A DNA stretch of 64,000 nucleotides from Rhodanobacter panaciterrae (GCF_014651895.1 NZ_BMXT01000004.1:92066-156065), one strand, 5' to 3'; counted from the first letter of the stretch, positions 34,269-44,846 are shown. Translations and numbers: made by a program. The notes: generated from the letters alone by a model not told the origin.

Positions 34269-36872
34269 TTGAGCGCCACCGCAGCAAACCACAACAGTCG
34301 GTATCCGCTGCTCATTGCGATCATGCTTGCCTTGGTCGTGGCCGCGATGAATATCGGGCTGTGGTGGTGGGGCAACCTGCCGCATGGTCCGGACGACTGG
34401 CACGGCAAGATCGGCGGCTTCGCGTTCTCCCCGTTCCAGCGCTACCAGGACCCGCTCAAGCAGGACTACCCCAGCGACGACGAGATCGATCGCGACCTCA
34501 AGCTGGTCGCCAAGTATTCCGATCGCATCCGCACCTACTCGATGCAGGTCAATCCGCAGGCCTACCGGCTGGCCGAAAAGGACGGCCTGGACGTGATGGC
34601 CGGCGCCGAGATCGGCCGACGGATGGACAACAACGAGAAGGAGATCGACACGCTGATTGCGATGGCGCGTCATTTCCCCGGCTCGATCAAGCGGGTCATC
34701 GTGGGCAACGAGGTGCTGTTCCGCAACGACCTCACGCCCGAACAGATGATGGTCTACCTCGATCGCGTGCGTGCCGCCGTGCGCCAGCCGGTGTCGATCG
34801 CCGAACCGGAATACATCTGGCTGAAGTATCCCGAGCTGGCCGACCATGTCGACTTCATCACCATTCACATCTTCCCGTTCTGGAATGGCATACCGGTAGC
34901 CAACGGCAACGCACTTGATGCGGCACTGGGCTCGTACCAGACGTTGCAGCAGCGGTTTCCGTACAAGCACATCGTGGTCGGCGAGATCGGCTGGCCGTCC
35001 AACGGCGACCGTCACGAGCACGCCGATCCGTCGGTATCGAACGAGGCGATCTTCATCCGCGAGTGGCTGCTCGCGGCGAAGCAGCGCAACATCGACTACT
35101 ACCTGATGGAAGCGTTCGACCAACCGTGGAAGGAGCAGCTGTCGGGCCGCACCGAAGCGTACTGGGGCATCTTCAACGCCGACCGCCAGCCGAAATTTCC
35201 GTTCACCGGCCCGGTGACCGAGGACACCGGCTGGCCGTGGAAGGCGATCGCGGCGAGCCTGCTGGCGCTGCTGCCAATGATTTTCTTCGCGCGCCGCTTC
35301 AGCCGCTTCAAGCTGATGGGGCGGCTGTTCTTCTGCATGCTGATCCAGCTCGCCTGCGGCCTGATCACCTGGTCGGCCACGCTGCCGTTCAACTTCTACC
35401 TGAGCTGGATCGACTGGACCATGCTGGTGCTGTTGTTCCCGGCCCAGATCGCGATCCTGGCGATCCTGCTGATCAACGGCTTCGAGTTCACCGAAGTGCT
35501 GTGGCGGCGCGAGTGGATCCGCCACGCCGGCATGCTGACGCCGGACCCGCCGGAGAAGCAGCCGTTCGTGTCGATCCATCTGGCCTGCTACAACGAGCCG
35601 CCGGAGATGGTGATCGTCACGCTCGATTCGCTGGCCGCGCTCGACTACGCCAACTTCGAAGTGCTGGTGATCGACAACAACACCAAGGACCCGGTGGTGT
35701 GGAAGCCGGTGCAGGAGTACTGCGAGAAACTCGGCAAGCGCTTCCGCTTCTTCCATCTGGAACCGTGGCCCGGCTACAAGGCCGGCGCGCTGAACTTTGG
35801 CCTGAAGGAAACCGACCCGCAGGCCGACGTGGTGGCGGTGATCGACGCCGACTACGAGGTACGCGCCGACTGGCTGGCCACGCTCACCGGTTACTTCCAC
35901 GATCCCAAGGTCGCCGTGGTGCAGTGCCCGCAGGCGCACCGCGAGTTTGAGCACAACGTGTTCCGCCGGATGACCGCGTGGGAGTACGACGGCTTCTTCC
36001 GCATCGGCATGCACCATCGCAACGAGCGCAACGCGATCATCCAGCACGGCACCATGACGATGGTCCGGCGCAGCGCGCTGGAAGGCACCGGCGGCTGGTC
36101 CGAATGGACGATCTGCGAGGACGCCGAGCTGGGCCTGCGCCTGATGCACTCCGGCTACGAACTGGTCTATGTCGACGAGCTGATGGGCAAGGGCCTGACC
36201 CCGGCCGACTTCAAGGCGTACAAGAGCCAGCGCTATCGCTGGGCGTTCGGCGCGATGCAGATCCTCAAGGGTCGCTGGAGCTGGATGACCCAGAAGGGTC
36301 CGCTCAGTGCCGGCCAGCGCTTCCACTTCCTCACCGGCTGGTTCAGCTGGTTCGCCGATGCGCTGCACCTGATCTTCACCCTGATGGCGCTGTTCTGGAC
36401 CGCCGGCATGGTGGCCTACCCGCAGTACTTCAGCCTGCCGATGCAGCTGTTCCTGATCCCGGTGATCGGCTTCTTCTTCGCCAAGGCGATCTTCGGCATC
36501 GTGCTGTATCGCGCCCGCGTGCCGTGCAGCTGGTATGACACGCTGATGGCGTCGCTGGCCAGCATGGGCCTGTCGCACGCGATCGCCCGCGGCATCCTGC
36601 ATGGCCTGACCCGCGAGAAGACCTCGTTCGTGGTCACCGCCAAGAGCCGGCGCCTGGGTGGCAGCAACTTCGCCGCATTCGCACCGGTACGCGAGGAAGG
36701 CCTGATGGCGATCGCACTGGCGTTGTGCATCGTCGGCATGGCGCTGGGTTACGGCACGCGCTTCATCGAAGGCACGCTGTGGATGTTCATCCTCGCGGCG
36801 CAGTCGATTCCGTATGTCTCCGCGGTGATCGGCGCGTGGATCGCACACAAGGCGGGCGACAAGGCCGGCTGA
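34269..36872 (+). CDS. GH17-GT2 membrane beta-glucan synthase (NdvB-like)
   Basis: An inner-membrane protein that combines two enzyme domains, 867 residues. After an N-terminal anchor comes a periplasmic glycoside hydrolase 17-like domain (~45-300; IVGNEVLFRND and VVGEIGWPS carry the two Glu expected of GH17). Then come membrane helices, a family 2 glycosyltransferase (VIDADYEV, ICEDAELG and the QRYRW motif) and more helices. This GH17+GT2 layout is that of Pseudomonas NdvB and beta-1,3-glucan synthases, which make osmoregulated periplasmic glucans. TTG 34269 has GGGGA five bases upstream; TTG 34212 is an alternative. Confidence 0.88.
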   Translation: MSATAANHNSRYPLLIAIMLALVVAAMNIGLWWWGNLPHGPDDWHGKIGGFAFSPFQRYQDPLKQDYPSDDEIDRDLKLVAKYSDRIRTYSMQVNPQAYRLAEKDGLDVMAGAEIGRRMDNNEKEIDTLIAMARHFPGSIKRVIVGNEVLFRNDLTPEQMMVYLDRVRAAVRQPVSIAEPEYIWLKYPELADHVDFITIHIFPFWNGIPVANGNALDAALGSYQTLQQRFPYKHIVVGEIGWPSNGDRHEHADPSVSNEAIFIREWLLAAKQRNIDYYLMEAFDQPWKEQLSGRTEAYWGIFNADRQPKFPFTGPVTEDTGWPWKAIAASLLALLPMIFFARRFSRFKLMGRLFFCMLIQLACGLITWSATLPFNFYLSWIDWTMLVLLFPAQIAILAILLINGFEFTEVLWRREWIRHAGMLTPDPPEKQPFVSIHLACYNEPPEMVIVTLDSLAALDYANFEVLVIDNNTKDPVVWKPVQEYCEKLGKRFRFFHLEPWPGYKAGALNFGLKETDPQADVVAVIDADYEVRADWLATLTGYFHDPKVAVVQCPQAHREFEHNVFRRMTAWEYDGFFRIGMHHRNERNAIIQHGTMTMVRRSALEGTGGWSEWTICEDAELGLRLMHSGYELVYVDELMGKGLTPADFKAYKSQRYRWAFGAMQILKGRWSWMTQKGPLSAGQRFHFLTGWFSWFADALHLIFTLMALFWTAGMVAYPQYFSLPMQLFLIPVIGFFFAKAIFGIVLYRARVPCSWYDTLMASLASMGLSHAIARGILHGLTREKTSFVVTAKSRRLGGSNFAAFAPVREEGLMAIALALCIVGMALGYGTRFIEGTLWMFILAAQSIPYVSAVIGAWIAHKAGDKAG

Positions 36873-36890
36873 TGCGGCCTCGGCCGCATC
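36871..36890. terminator. Hairpin at the end of the glucan synthase gene
   Basis: GATGCGGC-CTCG-GCCGCATC, a perfect eight-base stem starting within the stop codon, followed by GGCAAATCAG. No T-run, so termination is uncertain. Confidence 0.35.
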
Positions 36891-37014
36891 GGCAAATCAG
36901 ACACGCGGCTTTGCTCTGAAGCTGGAGGAAACGCCAGCGTTCATACCCAGCCAACAACGACTTGGGTAAGCTGCCCTCACTCGCGAAGACGCCATCGAGG
37001 ACGGAACCCCACGC

Positions 37015-38790
37015 ATGCGCCGAATCCCCCGACGCCTGAGCCTGCTGTTACTGCCGCTGGTGCTGTTGTCGACACGGGCCCATGCCGGCGTGCAGCTGAC
37101 GGTGGATGGTGTGGCGGATCCGTTGAAAAGCGCAGTGATCTCCGGCGTCGAGCTTTCGCAATACGCCACGCGTGAGGTCAGCGATGCGCAGCTGCGCCGC
37201 CTGTACGAACGCGCGCCCGAACAGGTGAAATCCTCGCTGGAGCCCTACGGCTATTACGACGCCACCGTCACCGGCGACCTGCAGCAGGTTGGCAAGAACT
37301 GGCAGGTCACGCTGCATGTAAAACCCGGCGAACCGGTGAAGGTCACCGCCGTCGACGTGCAACTGGACAAGACGGCTGCCGATATCGCACCGATCCGGCG
37401 CGCGCAGCGCGCGCTTGAACGGATGAAGGGCAAGACGCTGGATCACGGCGCCTACGACGCTGCCCGCGACACGCTGAGCGCACAGCTCACCGCCAATGGT
37501 TTTCTCGATGCCCGGCTGCTCACCCATCGGGTCGAAGTGAACCGCGCCAACCACAGCGCCTCGATCAAACTGGCGTGGCAGGCCGGACCACGCTATCGCT
37601 ACGGTCAGGTGCACTTCGAAGGATCGCAGTTCAACGACGGTTTCCTCGACCGCTATGTGCCGTTCAAGTCCGGCGACTATTTTTCGCAGGATCAGCTGCT
37701 TGGTCTGCAGCAAGCACTGAATGGCGCCGATTATTTCGCGGTGGTGAATGTGCTGCCCGATGTGGACGAGGCGAAGAACGGCGTCGTCGATGTCGACGTG
37801 CAGTTGGCGCCGGCCAAGCGCACGATCTACACCGGCGGCCCGTTCATCGGCACCGATACCGGCTTCGGCCTGCGCGGCGGCATGGAGCGGCGCTGGGTCA
37901 ACCGGCGCGGGCACAAGTGGAAGAACGAACTGGTCGTGGCGGAGCGGCTGAAGACGCTGTCCACGCTGTACTCGATCCCGATGCCCGGCGACAACCAGCG
38001 CAGCTTCAACGTCGGCGCGAACTTCCGCGACGCGAATACCACCACGTCGCAATCGCGTACGCTCGAGTTGGTCGGCAACGAGACCCGGCTATGGCATGGC
38101 TGGACGCGCACGCTGGGTGTGCATGCGCTGGATGGCACCTTCACCGTTGGCAAGCACGGCAACGAGCCGGACAACACGCCGGGCATCGAGCACGGTCGCA
38201 GCACCGAGGTATTCGCCGAAGCTACGCTGTCGCGCAAGCAGGTCGATAATCCGACGTTCGCGCGCAGTGGCTGGTCGCTCACCCTGAGCGCGCGCAGCAC
38301 CGCCGGTGCGCTGTTGTCCGATGCCAGCTTCAGCCAGCTCACCGCCGATGCGAAATGGATCCGCGCGTTCGGTGCGAAGAAGCGCAACCGGCTGATCCTG
38401 CGCGGCAGCGCCGGCTACACCTGGACCAACGACTTCACCGCGCTGCCGCCGCAGCTGCGCTTCTTCGCTGGTGGCGACCGCTCGGTGCGTGGCTACGGCT
38501 ACCAGTCGATCGGCCCACGCAACAGCGACGACCGCGTGATCGGCGGCACCAGCCTGCTGGTCGCCAGCACCGAGGTCGAGCATTACTTCACGCGCAACTG
38601 GGGCATGGCCGCGTTCGTCGATACCGGCAATGCGTTCAGTGGCACCGATTATCGCCCCAAGATCGGCGCCGGCCTGGGCGTTCGCTGGCTGTCACCGGTC
38701 GGCATGATCCGCGTCGACCTCGGCACGCCGATCCACGACTCACGCAACCATGGCATCGAATTGCACCTGGTGATCGGGCCGGATTTCTGA
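37015..38790 (+). CDS. tamA: Translocation and assembly module outer-membrane subunit TamA
   Basis: Omp85-family outer-membrane protein of the TAM complex. The 591-residue precursor has a signal peptide cleaved at about AHA-G (24/25), three POTRA-like domains (~27-270) and a C-terminal Omp85 16-strand barrel. The barrel includes RFFAGGDRSVRGYGYQSIGP, which contains the conserved RGY of the lid-lock loop, and it ends with a terminal Phe (IGPDF), the usual barrel signal. tamB starts two bases after its stop, giving the standard tamAB operon. Confidence 0.93.
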   Translation: MRRIPRRLSLLLLPLVLLSTRAHAGVQLTVDGVADPLKSAVISGVELSQYATREVSDAQLRRLYERAPEQVKSSLEPYGYYDATVTGDLQQVGKNWQVTLHVKPGEPVKVTAVDVQLDKTAADIAPIRRAQRALERMKGKTLDHGAYDAARDTLSAQLTANGFLDARLLTHRVEVNRANHSASIKLAWQAGPRYRYGQVHFEGSQFNDGFLDRYVPFKSGDYFSQDQLLGLQQALNGADYFAVVNVLPDVDEAKNGVVDVDVQLAPAKRTIYTGGPFIGTDTGFGLRGGMERRWVNRRGHKWKNELVVAERLKTLSTLYSIPMPGDNQRSFNVGANFRDANTTTSQSRTLELVGNETRLWHGWTRTLGVHALDGTFTVGKHGNEPDNTPGIEHGRSTEVFAEATLSRKQVDNPTFARSGWSLTLSARSTAGALLSDASFSQLTADAKWIRAFGAKKRNRLILRGSAGYTWTNDFTALPPQLRFFAGGDRSVRGYGYQSIGPRNSDDRVIGGTSLLVASTEVEHYFTRNWGMAAFVDTGNAFSGTDYRPKIGAGLGVRWLSPVGMIRVDLGTPIHDSRNHGIELHLVIGPDF

Positions 38791-38791
38791 G

Positions 38792-41700
38792 ATGACCACG
38801 ACGACCGCCATCGTTGCCGTTCCCCGTCGCCGTCGCTGGTTGCGACGACTGGGCATCGCGTTGCTGCTGATCCTGCTGCTGTTCGCCGTCGCCGCTGGCT
38901 GGTTGCTCGGCACCGGCTCGGGCCTGCGCTTTGCGCTGGCGCGGATGCAGGCGGCCACCGATGGCGCGCTGCGCGTGCAGCATGCGCAGGGACGCTTGAT
39001 CGGGCCACTGGATCTGGCCGGCGTGCGTTACGACGATGGCAAGGGCACCGTGGTGAATGTGGCGAAGGCGCATCTGGACCTGCGCCTCTGGCCGCTGCTG
39101 GCCAAACGCGTGCACGTACTCGTGCTGGATGTCGATGACGTCGACGTGGCGTTGCCCAAGCCAGCGCCGGAGCAGACTTCCAGCTCCAGTAGTTTCTCGC
39201 TGCAGCCGCCGATCGAGTTGATCCTCGATCGCGTCCACGTCGGCACGGTGAAGGTGACACAGGACGGCCAACTACTGTTTGCCTCCGACAATCTCGACCT
39301 GGCCGGCAGCTGGACTCATAACGGCATCGAATTCAGCCGGCTCGCCCTGCAGGCACCGGACGGTCACGTCGATCTCGTCGGCACGCTGGCGATCGGCAAG
39401 GGTTACCAGGGCGACAGCAAGGCCAGCTTCGCGTGGAAGGTCGACGATACCGACTACGCCGGCAACCTCGTCGCGCACAGCGACAGCAGACAGGCGCATC
39501 TCGAGCTCACGCTCAGCGCGCCGACCGTCGCGCAGCTGCAACTGGATCTGAGCCAGGGCGGCGACTACGCCTGGACCGGCAAGCTCGATGTGCCACGTTT
39601 CGACCCGAAGCCGCTGCTCGGCGCCAGCTCGCTGAAGGCGCTGGCGATTGCCGTGCAGGGTCATGGCGACCGTTACGGCGGCACGCTCGATGGCCGGCTC
39701 GACCTCAACGACTACCAGCTGTTGTTGCAGCCGTTGCGCGCGCAGTTCAGCCACGACTTCAGCACGCTGACCTTGCAGCAGCTCAATCTCGGCTCGCCGC
39801 AGATCAAGGGCAGTGTCGCCGCCAGCGGCGTGGTGCAGCTCGATGCGAAACCGCTCAGCGCCCAGCTCGACATCCAGTGGAACGATCTGCTGCTGCCGCA
39901 GGAACTGGTCGGCCAGGTGCTGGCCAGCCATGGCGTGCTCAAGGCCAGCGGCACGGCCGACAAGTATCACGCCGAGGGTGATGTCGAGATCGGACCACCC
40001 GGCAAGCTGGCAAAGCTGGCGCTGAACCTCGACGGCACCGCGCAGCTGATCACCTTGCACACGCTGGCATTGAAACAGCCGCAAGGCGTCGTGCAGGCGA
40101 ACGGCACGCTGACCCTGCAACCCGCTTTCGCATGGCAGGCCGAGGCCAGCGCCGACCGCTTCGATCCCGGCCAGCTGTTTGCCGGCTGGAACGGCGCGCT
40201 GGATTTCGACATCGCCAGCCACGGCACACTGCCGAAGGATGGCCCCGACGCCACATTGGAAATCCGCAAGCTGGCCGGCAAGCTGCGCGATCGCTCGATC
40301 GGCGGCAACGGCAAGCTGCACCTGTCATCGAACGAGGTGATCGACGGTCAGCTCGAACTCGCCTCGGGCAGCAGCACGGTGAAACTGGATGCCAGGCCCG
40401 GCACCGAGAACAACGCGGAACTGCAACTGGCGGTCGCCTCGCTCGGCGACTGGCTGCCGAATGCCAGCGGCCATCTGGATGGCCATTTCACTATCCGAGG
40501 CAGGCAGCCGAGGCTCAGCATCAATGGCCAGCTGCATGGCCAGTCGCTGGCGTGGCAGCAACAGAAGGTGGACACCCTGCAGCTGATCGTCGGCCTGCCT
40601 GACATCAGTCGCCTCGCCGGCAAGCTGGATCTGCAGACCAGCAACGTGCACTTGCAGGGGCTGACGTTCCAGCACTTCAACCTGCTTGCCGAAGGCAGCG
40701 AGGGCGATCATAGGTTGAGTGTGGACGCGCGTGGCACCCAGCTCTCCGGCAAGCTGGCCCTGCACGGTGCGCTGAAGGGTTCGGCATGGAACGGCACGCT
40801 CGCCACGCTCGATCTGGAGCCGCAGGGCATGCCCGGCTGGCGCCTGCAGCAGCCATCGCAGCTGAGCTACCACGACGGCGCGATGAGCCTGTCCGAACTG
40901 TGCCTGAGCGCCGGCGATCCGCAGCTGTGCGTGGCGGCGAAACAGGACAAGCCCGGCAATCTCGACGCCAGCTACCGGCTGCATGCGTTGCCGCTGGCGC
41001 TGCTGCTGAACGCAGCCGGCGATGCCGACTTGCCGATGCGCGCCGACGGCATCCTGGAAGGCAACGGAAAAATTCGCCGCAACGCTGCCGGCGCGCTCAG
41101 CGGCAATGCCTCGATCAGCTCGGCACAAGGCAGCATCACCTACATCGATCGCGCGGATGCGCCGCTGCTTCGCTACGACCAGCTGCGCCTGAATGCCGAG
41201 CTCTCCCCCGCCAGCCAGCGCATCGACGTGCACAGTGGGCTCGATGATGGCGGCCGTCTGGATGGCCAGATCACCATCAGTGGCGCGCAGCAGACACTGG
41301 GCGGCCAGCTCGACCTGCGCCTGAACAACCTCGCCTTCATCGAGCTGTTCAGCAGTGAGGTGGCCAACATCAAGGGTGGTGCCGACGGCAACTTCCGCTT
41401 CGCCGGCACGCTGAAGCAGCCGGCGATCACCGGCCAGGCCAACGTCCGCGAGTTCGCTGCCGAAGTGCCTTCGGCCGGACTCAAACTGACCCAGGGCCGC
41501 CTCAGCGTTAGCACCATCGACGCGCGCCAGTTCCTCGTCAACGGCAGCGTGCAGTCAGGCAAGGGCACACTCGCGATCAATGGCACCGCCAGCCTCGGCA
41601 CAGACAGTACCGGCCAGGGCAGCCAAACCGCCATCACACTCAAGGGCAGCCAGTTCACCGCTGCCGATATTCCGGCCGCGAAAGTGGTGATCTCGCCTGA

Positions 41701-42595
41701 CCTGACCTTGAAACAGGACGCCAAGGGCATCGACATCGGCGGCGGCCTCACCATCGACAGTGCCGACGTGAACACCGAAAAATTGCCGGGCGCCGGCGCC
41801 ACCAAGGCTTCGCCCGACGTGGTCGTGATCGACCAGAAACAGCAGGAGCAAGCCGCCAGCAAGCTGCCGATCAGCGCGCTGGTGAAGGTTGATCTTGGCC
41901 GCAAGACGCATGTCGTCGGCATGGGCCTGGATGGCCGCGTGACTGGCCTGCTGACGGTCAGCGAACGCCCCGGCCGCGCCACCACCGGCCAGGGCCAGCT
42001 TGCGGTGGATGGCACTTATCGCGCGTACGGCCAGAACCTGCAGATCCAGCGCGGCCAGCTGCTGTTCGCCAGCACGCCGATCGACAACCCGGGGCTGAAC
42101 ATCCGCGCGGTGCGCAAGCTCAATCCGAACGCCACCATCGACGAAGGCCAGGAAGTCGGCTTACTGGTTTCCGGCACCGCGCAGCGGCCGATCCTCACCG
42201 TGTTCTCCAACCCGGTGATGGAACAGTCCGATGCGTTGTCCTACCTGATCACCGGCAAGCCACTGTCCGAGGTGAAAGGCGGCGAAGGCAGCATGGTCAG
42301 CGCCGCCGCGCAGGCGCTCGGTTCGGCCGGCGGCGACCTGCTGGCCAAGCGCATCGGCTCGAAGCTCGGCGTCGACGACATCGGCGTGTCCAGCAACGAG
42401 GCGCTCGGCGGCAGCTCGGCGTTCACCGTCGGCAAGTACCTGTCGCCGCGACTCTATCTCAGTTACGGCGTCGGCCTGTTCGAGCCGGGCGAAGTGATCA
42501 CCCTGCGTTACCGTTTCGGCAAGCGCTGGAATTTCGAGGCGCAGCAGGCCACCGACTTCAGTCGCGCCAGTCTCAACTACCGCTTCGAGAAGTAG
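38792..42595 (+). CDS. tamB: Translocation and assembly module inner-membrane subunit TamB
   Basis: AsmA-like bridging protein, 1267 residues (E. coli 1259). An N-terminal anchor (~residues 19-40) is followed by a very long repetitive beta region, a lipid-conducting groove in the family, and the C-terminal TamB/DUF490 domain (from ~930), which ends RYRFGKRWNFEAQQATDFSRASLNYRFEK. It spans the periplasm to contact TamA; the family is linked to phospholipid transport and outer-membrane protein assembly. It begins directly after tamA. Confidence 0.93.
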   Translation: MTTTTAIVAVPRRRRWLRRLGIALLLILLLFAVAAGWLLGTGSGLRFALARMQAATDGALRVQHAQGRLIGPLDLAGVRYDDGKGTVVNVAKAHLDLRLWPLLAKRVHVLVLDVDDVDVALPKPAPEQTSSSSSFSLQPPIELILDRVHVGTVKVTQDGQLLFASDNLDLAGSWTHNGIEFSRLALQAPDGHVDLVGTLAIGKGYQGDSKASFAWKVDDTDYAGNLVAHSDSRQAHLELTLSAPTVAQLQLDLSQGGDYAWTGKLDVPRFDPKPLLGASSLKALAIAVQGHGDRYGGTLDGRLDLNDYQLLLQPLRAQFSHDFSTLTLQQLNLGSPQIKGSVAASGVVQLDAKPLSAQLDIQWNDLLLPQELVGQVLASHGVLKASGTADKYHAEGDVEIGPPGKLAKLALNLDGTAQLITLHTLALKQPQGVVQANGTLTLQPAFAWQAEASADRFDPGQLFAGWNGALDFDIASHGTLPKDGPDATLEIRKLAGKLRDRSIGGNGKLHLSSNEVIDGQLELASGSSTVKLDARPGTENNAELQLAVASLGDWLPNASGHLDGHFTIRGRQPRLSINGQLHGQSLAWQQQKVDTLQLIVGLPDISRLAGKLDLQTSNVHLQGLTFQHFNLLAEGSEGDHRLSVDARGTQLSGKLALHGALKGSAWNGTLATLDLEPQGMPGWRLQQPSQLSYHDGAMSLSELCLSAGDPQLCVAAKQDKPGNLDASYRLHALPLALLLNAAGDADLPMRADGILEGNGKIRRNAAGALSGNASISSAQGSITYIDRADAPLLRYDQLRLNAELSPASQRIDVHSGLDDGGRLDGQITISGAQQTLGGQLDLRLNNLAFIELFSSEVANIKGGADGNFRFAGTLKQPAITGQANVREFAAEVPSAGLKLTQGRLSVSTIDARQFLVNGSVQSGKGTLAINGTASLGTDSTGQGSQTAITLKGSQFTAADIPAAKVVISPDLTLKQDAKGIDIGGGLTIDSADVNTEKLPGAGATKASPDVVVIDQKQQEQAASKLPISALVKVDLGRKTHVVGMGLDGRVTGLLTVSERPGRATTGQGQLAVDGTYRAYGQNLQIQRGQLLFASTPIDNPGLNIRAVRKLNPNATIDEGQEVGLLVSGTAQRPILTVFSNPVMEQSDALSYLITGKPLSEVKGGEGSMVSAAAQALGSAGGDLLAKRIGSKLGVDDIGVSSNEALGGSSAFTVGKYLSPRLYLSYGVGLFEPGEVITLRYRFGKRWNFEAQQATDFSRASLNYRFEK

Positions 42596-42694
42596 AGCGC
42601 CAGAGCCACCCTGCTCTCGCTAGCCCATCAGTCATGCGCACAAACCGGGATTGGCGCACTATCTTGGGCACTCCATCCTGCCGGGATATAAACC

Positions 42695-44764
42695 ATGCAA
42701 CGCATCCGTTGGATTCTGACCGCCGCCGTCCTGTGCGGATCGAGTGTCTGGGCGGCCACGCCTGCACCAACACCGCACGCTGCCGACCACCCCACCGGCG
42801 TGGATCTGGCCGGCATCGACCACAGCGTGAAGCCGGGCGACGACTTCGACAGCTACGCCAACGGCAACTGGCGCAAGACCGCGGTGATTCCGGCCGACCG
42901 TGCCAGCACCGGCATCTTCCTGCAGGTATTCAACAAGGCCGAGCAACGCAACGCCGAGCTGATCAAGGCAGCCGCCGCGGCCAAGGCACCCGCCGGTTCC
43001 AACGAAAGCAAGATCGCCGACTACTACGCCGCCTTCATGGATCAGGCCGGCATCGCCAAGCATGGCCTGAGCCCGCTCAAGCCCGAACTTGCGAAGATCG
43101 ACGCGATCAAGACGCCAGCCGATCTCGCCAGCGTGCTGGGCAGCCAGCTGCGCGCCGACGTCGATCCGGTCAACGCGACCAACTTCAGCACCGAGCATCT
43201 GTTCGGCCTGTTCGTGACGCAAGGGCTGGAGGATTCCGCGCACAACGTGGCCTACCTGCTGCAGGGCGGCCTCGGCATGCCGAACCGCGACTACTACCTC
43301 GCCACCGACAAGGACATGGCCGGCATCCGCGCCAAGTACCAGTCCTACATCGCCGCCCAGCTGAAGAACGCCGGCATCGCCGACGCGGACCCCAAGGCGA
43401 AGGCCGTGTTCGAACTGGAAATGAAGATCGCCAAGGTGCAGGAAAGCCTGGTCGACAGCGAAGACGTGCACAAGGCCAACAACCCGTGGAACACCGGAGA
43501 CTTTGCCAGCAAGGCGCCGGGCTTGGACTGGGCCGCCTATCTGCACGCCGCCGGCCTCGACACGCAGAAACAGATCACCGTGTGGCAGCCAAGCGCGATC
43601 AAGGGCATCTCCGCACTGGTCGCCAGCGAACCGCTGGACACCTGGAAGGCCTTCCTCACCTTCCACACCATCAATCACAGCGCCGGCCTGCTGCCGCCGG
43701 CCTTCGCCGACGCCAGTTTCGAGTTCTACGGCCACACGCTGCAGGGCACGCCGAAACAGCGTGATCGCTGGAAGCGTGCGATCGGCGCGGTCAACGCCGA
43801 CCTCGGCGACGCAGTCGGGCAGATCTACGTGAAGAAATACTTCCCTGCCTCGTCCAAGGCGCAGGTGAAGCAGATGGTCGACAACATCCTCGCCGCGTTC
43901 AACGACCGCGTCGACCAGCTCGATTGGATGACGCCGGCCACCAAGCAGAAGGCCAAGGCGAAGATCGCCACCGTCCGTGTCGGCGTCGGCTATCCGGAAA
44001 CCTGGCGCGACTACTCCGATCTGACGATCAGCCGCGACGATCCGGTCGGCAATCGCCTGCGCGCCGAGCAGCACGAGTACCAGCACCAGCTGGCCAAGCT
44101 CGGCCAGAGCGTCGACAAGGGCGAGTGGTGGATGACGCCGCAGACCGTCAACGCGGTGAACCTGCCATTGCAGAACGCGCTGAACTTCCCGGCCGCGATC
44201 CTCGAAGCACCGTTCTTCGATCCGAAGGCCGATGCGGCGTCGAACTATGGTTCGATCGGCGCGGTGATCGGTCACGAGATCAGCCACAGCTTCGACAACA
44301 CCGGCGCCGAGTTCGACGCCGAAGGCCGCTTGGCGAACTGGTGGACGCCGGAAGACCAGGCCCACTTCAAGGCCACCGGCCAGAAGCTGGTCGAACAGTA
44401 CAACGCGTATGAGCCGCTGCCCGGACTGCACGTCAACGGCCAGCAGACGCTGGGCGAGAACATCGCCGACGTGTCCGGCCTGACCATCGCCTGGATCGCG
44501 TATCACAAGTCGCTCGACGGCAAGCCCGCGCCGGTGATCGACGGCCTCACCGGCGACCAGCGCTTCTTCCTCGCGTTCGCGCAGTCATGGCGCGAGAAGA
44601 CCCGCGATGCCGCACTGCGTGCCCAGGTGATCGGCGACGGCCACGCCCCCGGCAACTTCCGCGCACAGACCGTGCGGAACCTCGACGCCTGGTACGACGC
44701 GTTCTCGCCGAAGCCCGGCGAGAAGCTGTACCTGGCACCAAAGGATCGCGTGAAGATCTGGTAA
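42695..44764 (+). CDS. M13-family zinc metallopeptidase (neprilysin/PepO-like)
   Basis: An exported endopeptidase of 689 residues with a signal peptide (MQRIRWILTAAVLCGSSVWA). Zn ligands are His527 and His531 in the HEISH motif plus the Glu of ENIAD (588-592), with NAFY-type VNLPLQNALNF upstream and the C-terminal W at the end (VKIW). All catalytic residues are present. It probably cleaves small peptides in the periplasm or outside. It is monocistronic and followed by a strong terminator. Related genes are abundant in Xanthomonadales. Confidence 0.92.
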   Translation: MQRIRWILTAAVLCGSSVWAATPAPTPHAADHPTGVDLAGIDHSVKPGDDFDSYANGNWRKTAVIPADRASTGIFLQVFNKAEQRNAELIKAAAAAKAPAGSNESKIADYYAAFMDQAGIAKHGLSPLKPELAKIDAIKTPADLASVLGSQLRADVDPVNATNFSTEHLFGLFVTQGLEDSAHNVAYLLQGGLGMPNRDYYLATDKDMAGIRAKYQSYIAAQLKNAGIADADPKAKAVFELEMKIAKVQESLVDSEDVHKANNPWNTGDFASKAPGLDWAAYLHAAGLDTQKQITVWQPSAIKGISALVASEPLDTWKAFLTFHTINHSAGLLPPAFADASFEFYGHTLQGTPKQRDRWKRAIGAVNADLGDAVGQIYVKKYFPASSKAQVKQMVDNILAAFNDRVDQLDWMTPATKQKAKAKIATVRVGVGYPETWRDYSDLTISRDDPVGNRLRAEQHEYQHQLAKLGQSVDKGEWWMTPQTVNAVNLPLQNALNFPAAILEAPFFDPKADAASNYGSIGAVIGHEISHSFDNTGAEFDAEGRLANWWTPEDQAHFKATGQKLVEQYNAYEPLPGLHVNGQQTLGENIADVSGLTIAWIAYHKSLDGKPAPVIDGLTGDQRFFLAFAQSWREKTRDAALRAQVIGDGHAPGNFRAQTVRNLDAWYDAFSPKPGEKLYLAPKDRVKIW

Positions 44765-44785
44765 TTCCGCTCAGTTCTTGATGGC

Positions 44786-44825
44786 AAAAGGGCCGCGATT
44801 CGCAGGAATCGCGGCCCTTTTCTTT
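44786..44825. terminator. Strong bidirectional terminator
   Basis: AAAAGGGCCGCGATTC (44786-44801) pairs perfectly with GAATCGCGGCCCTTTT (44806-44821) around a GCAG loop, followed by CTTT. The A-tract on one side and T-tract on the other allow termination in both directions, which fits its place between the forward metallopeptidase gene and the end of the reverse murD2 gene. Confidence 0.9.
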
Positions 44826-44846
44826 ACGACATCAGCTTTATGACAA

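Noticed and set aside
33918..36848. Upstream extension of the hrpA frame across the glucan synthase gene on the opposite strand
   Set aside because: HrpA homologues start at the ATG at 33917; the extension is antisense to a solid GH17-GT2 gene.
42659..44506. Long reverse-strand frame opposite the M13 peptidase
   Set aside because: The forward gene has signal peptide, HEISH and ENIAD motifs; the reverse frame has none.
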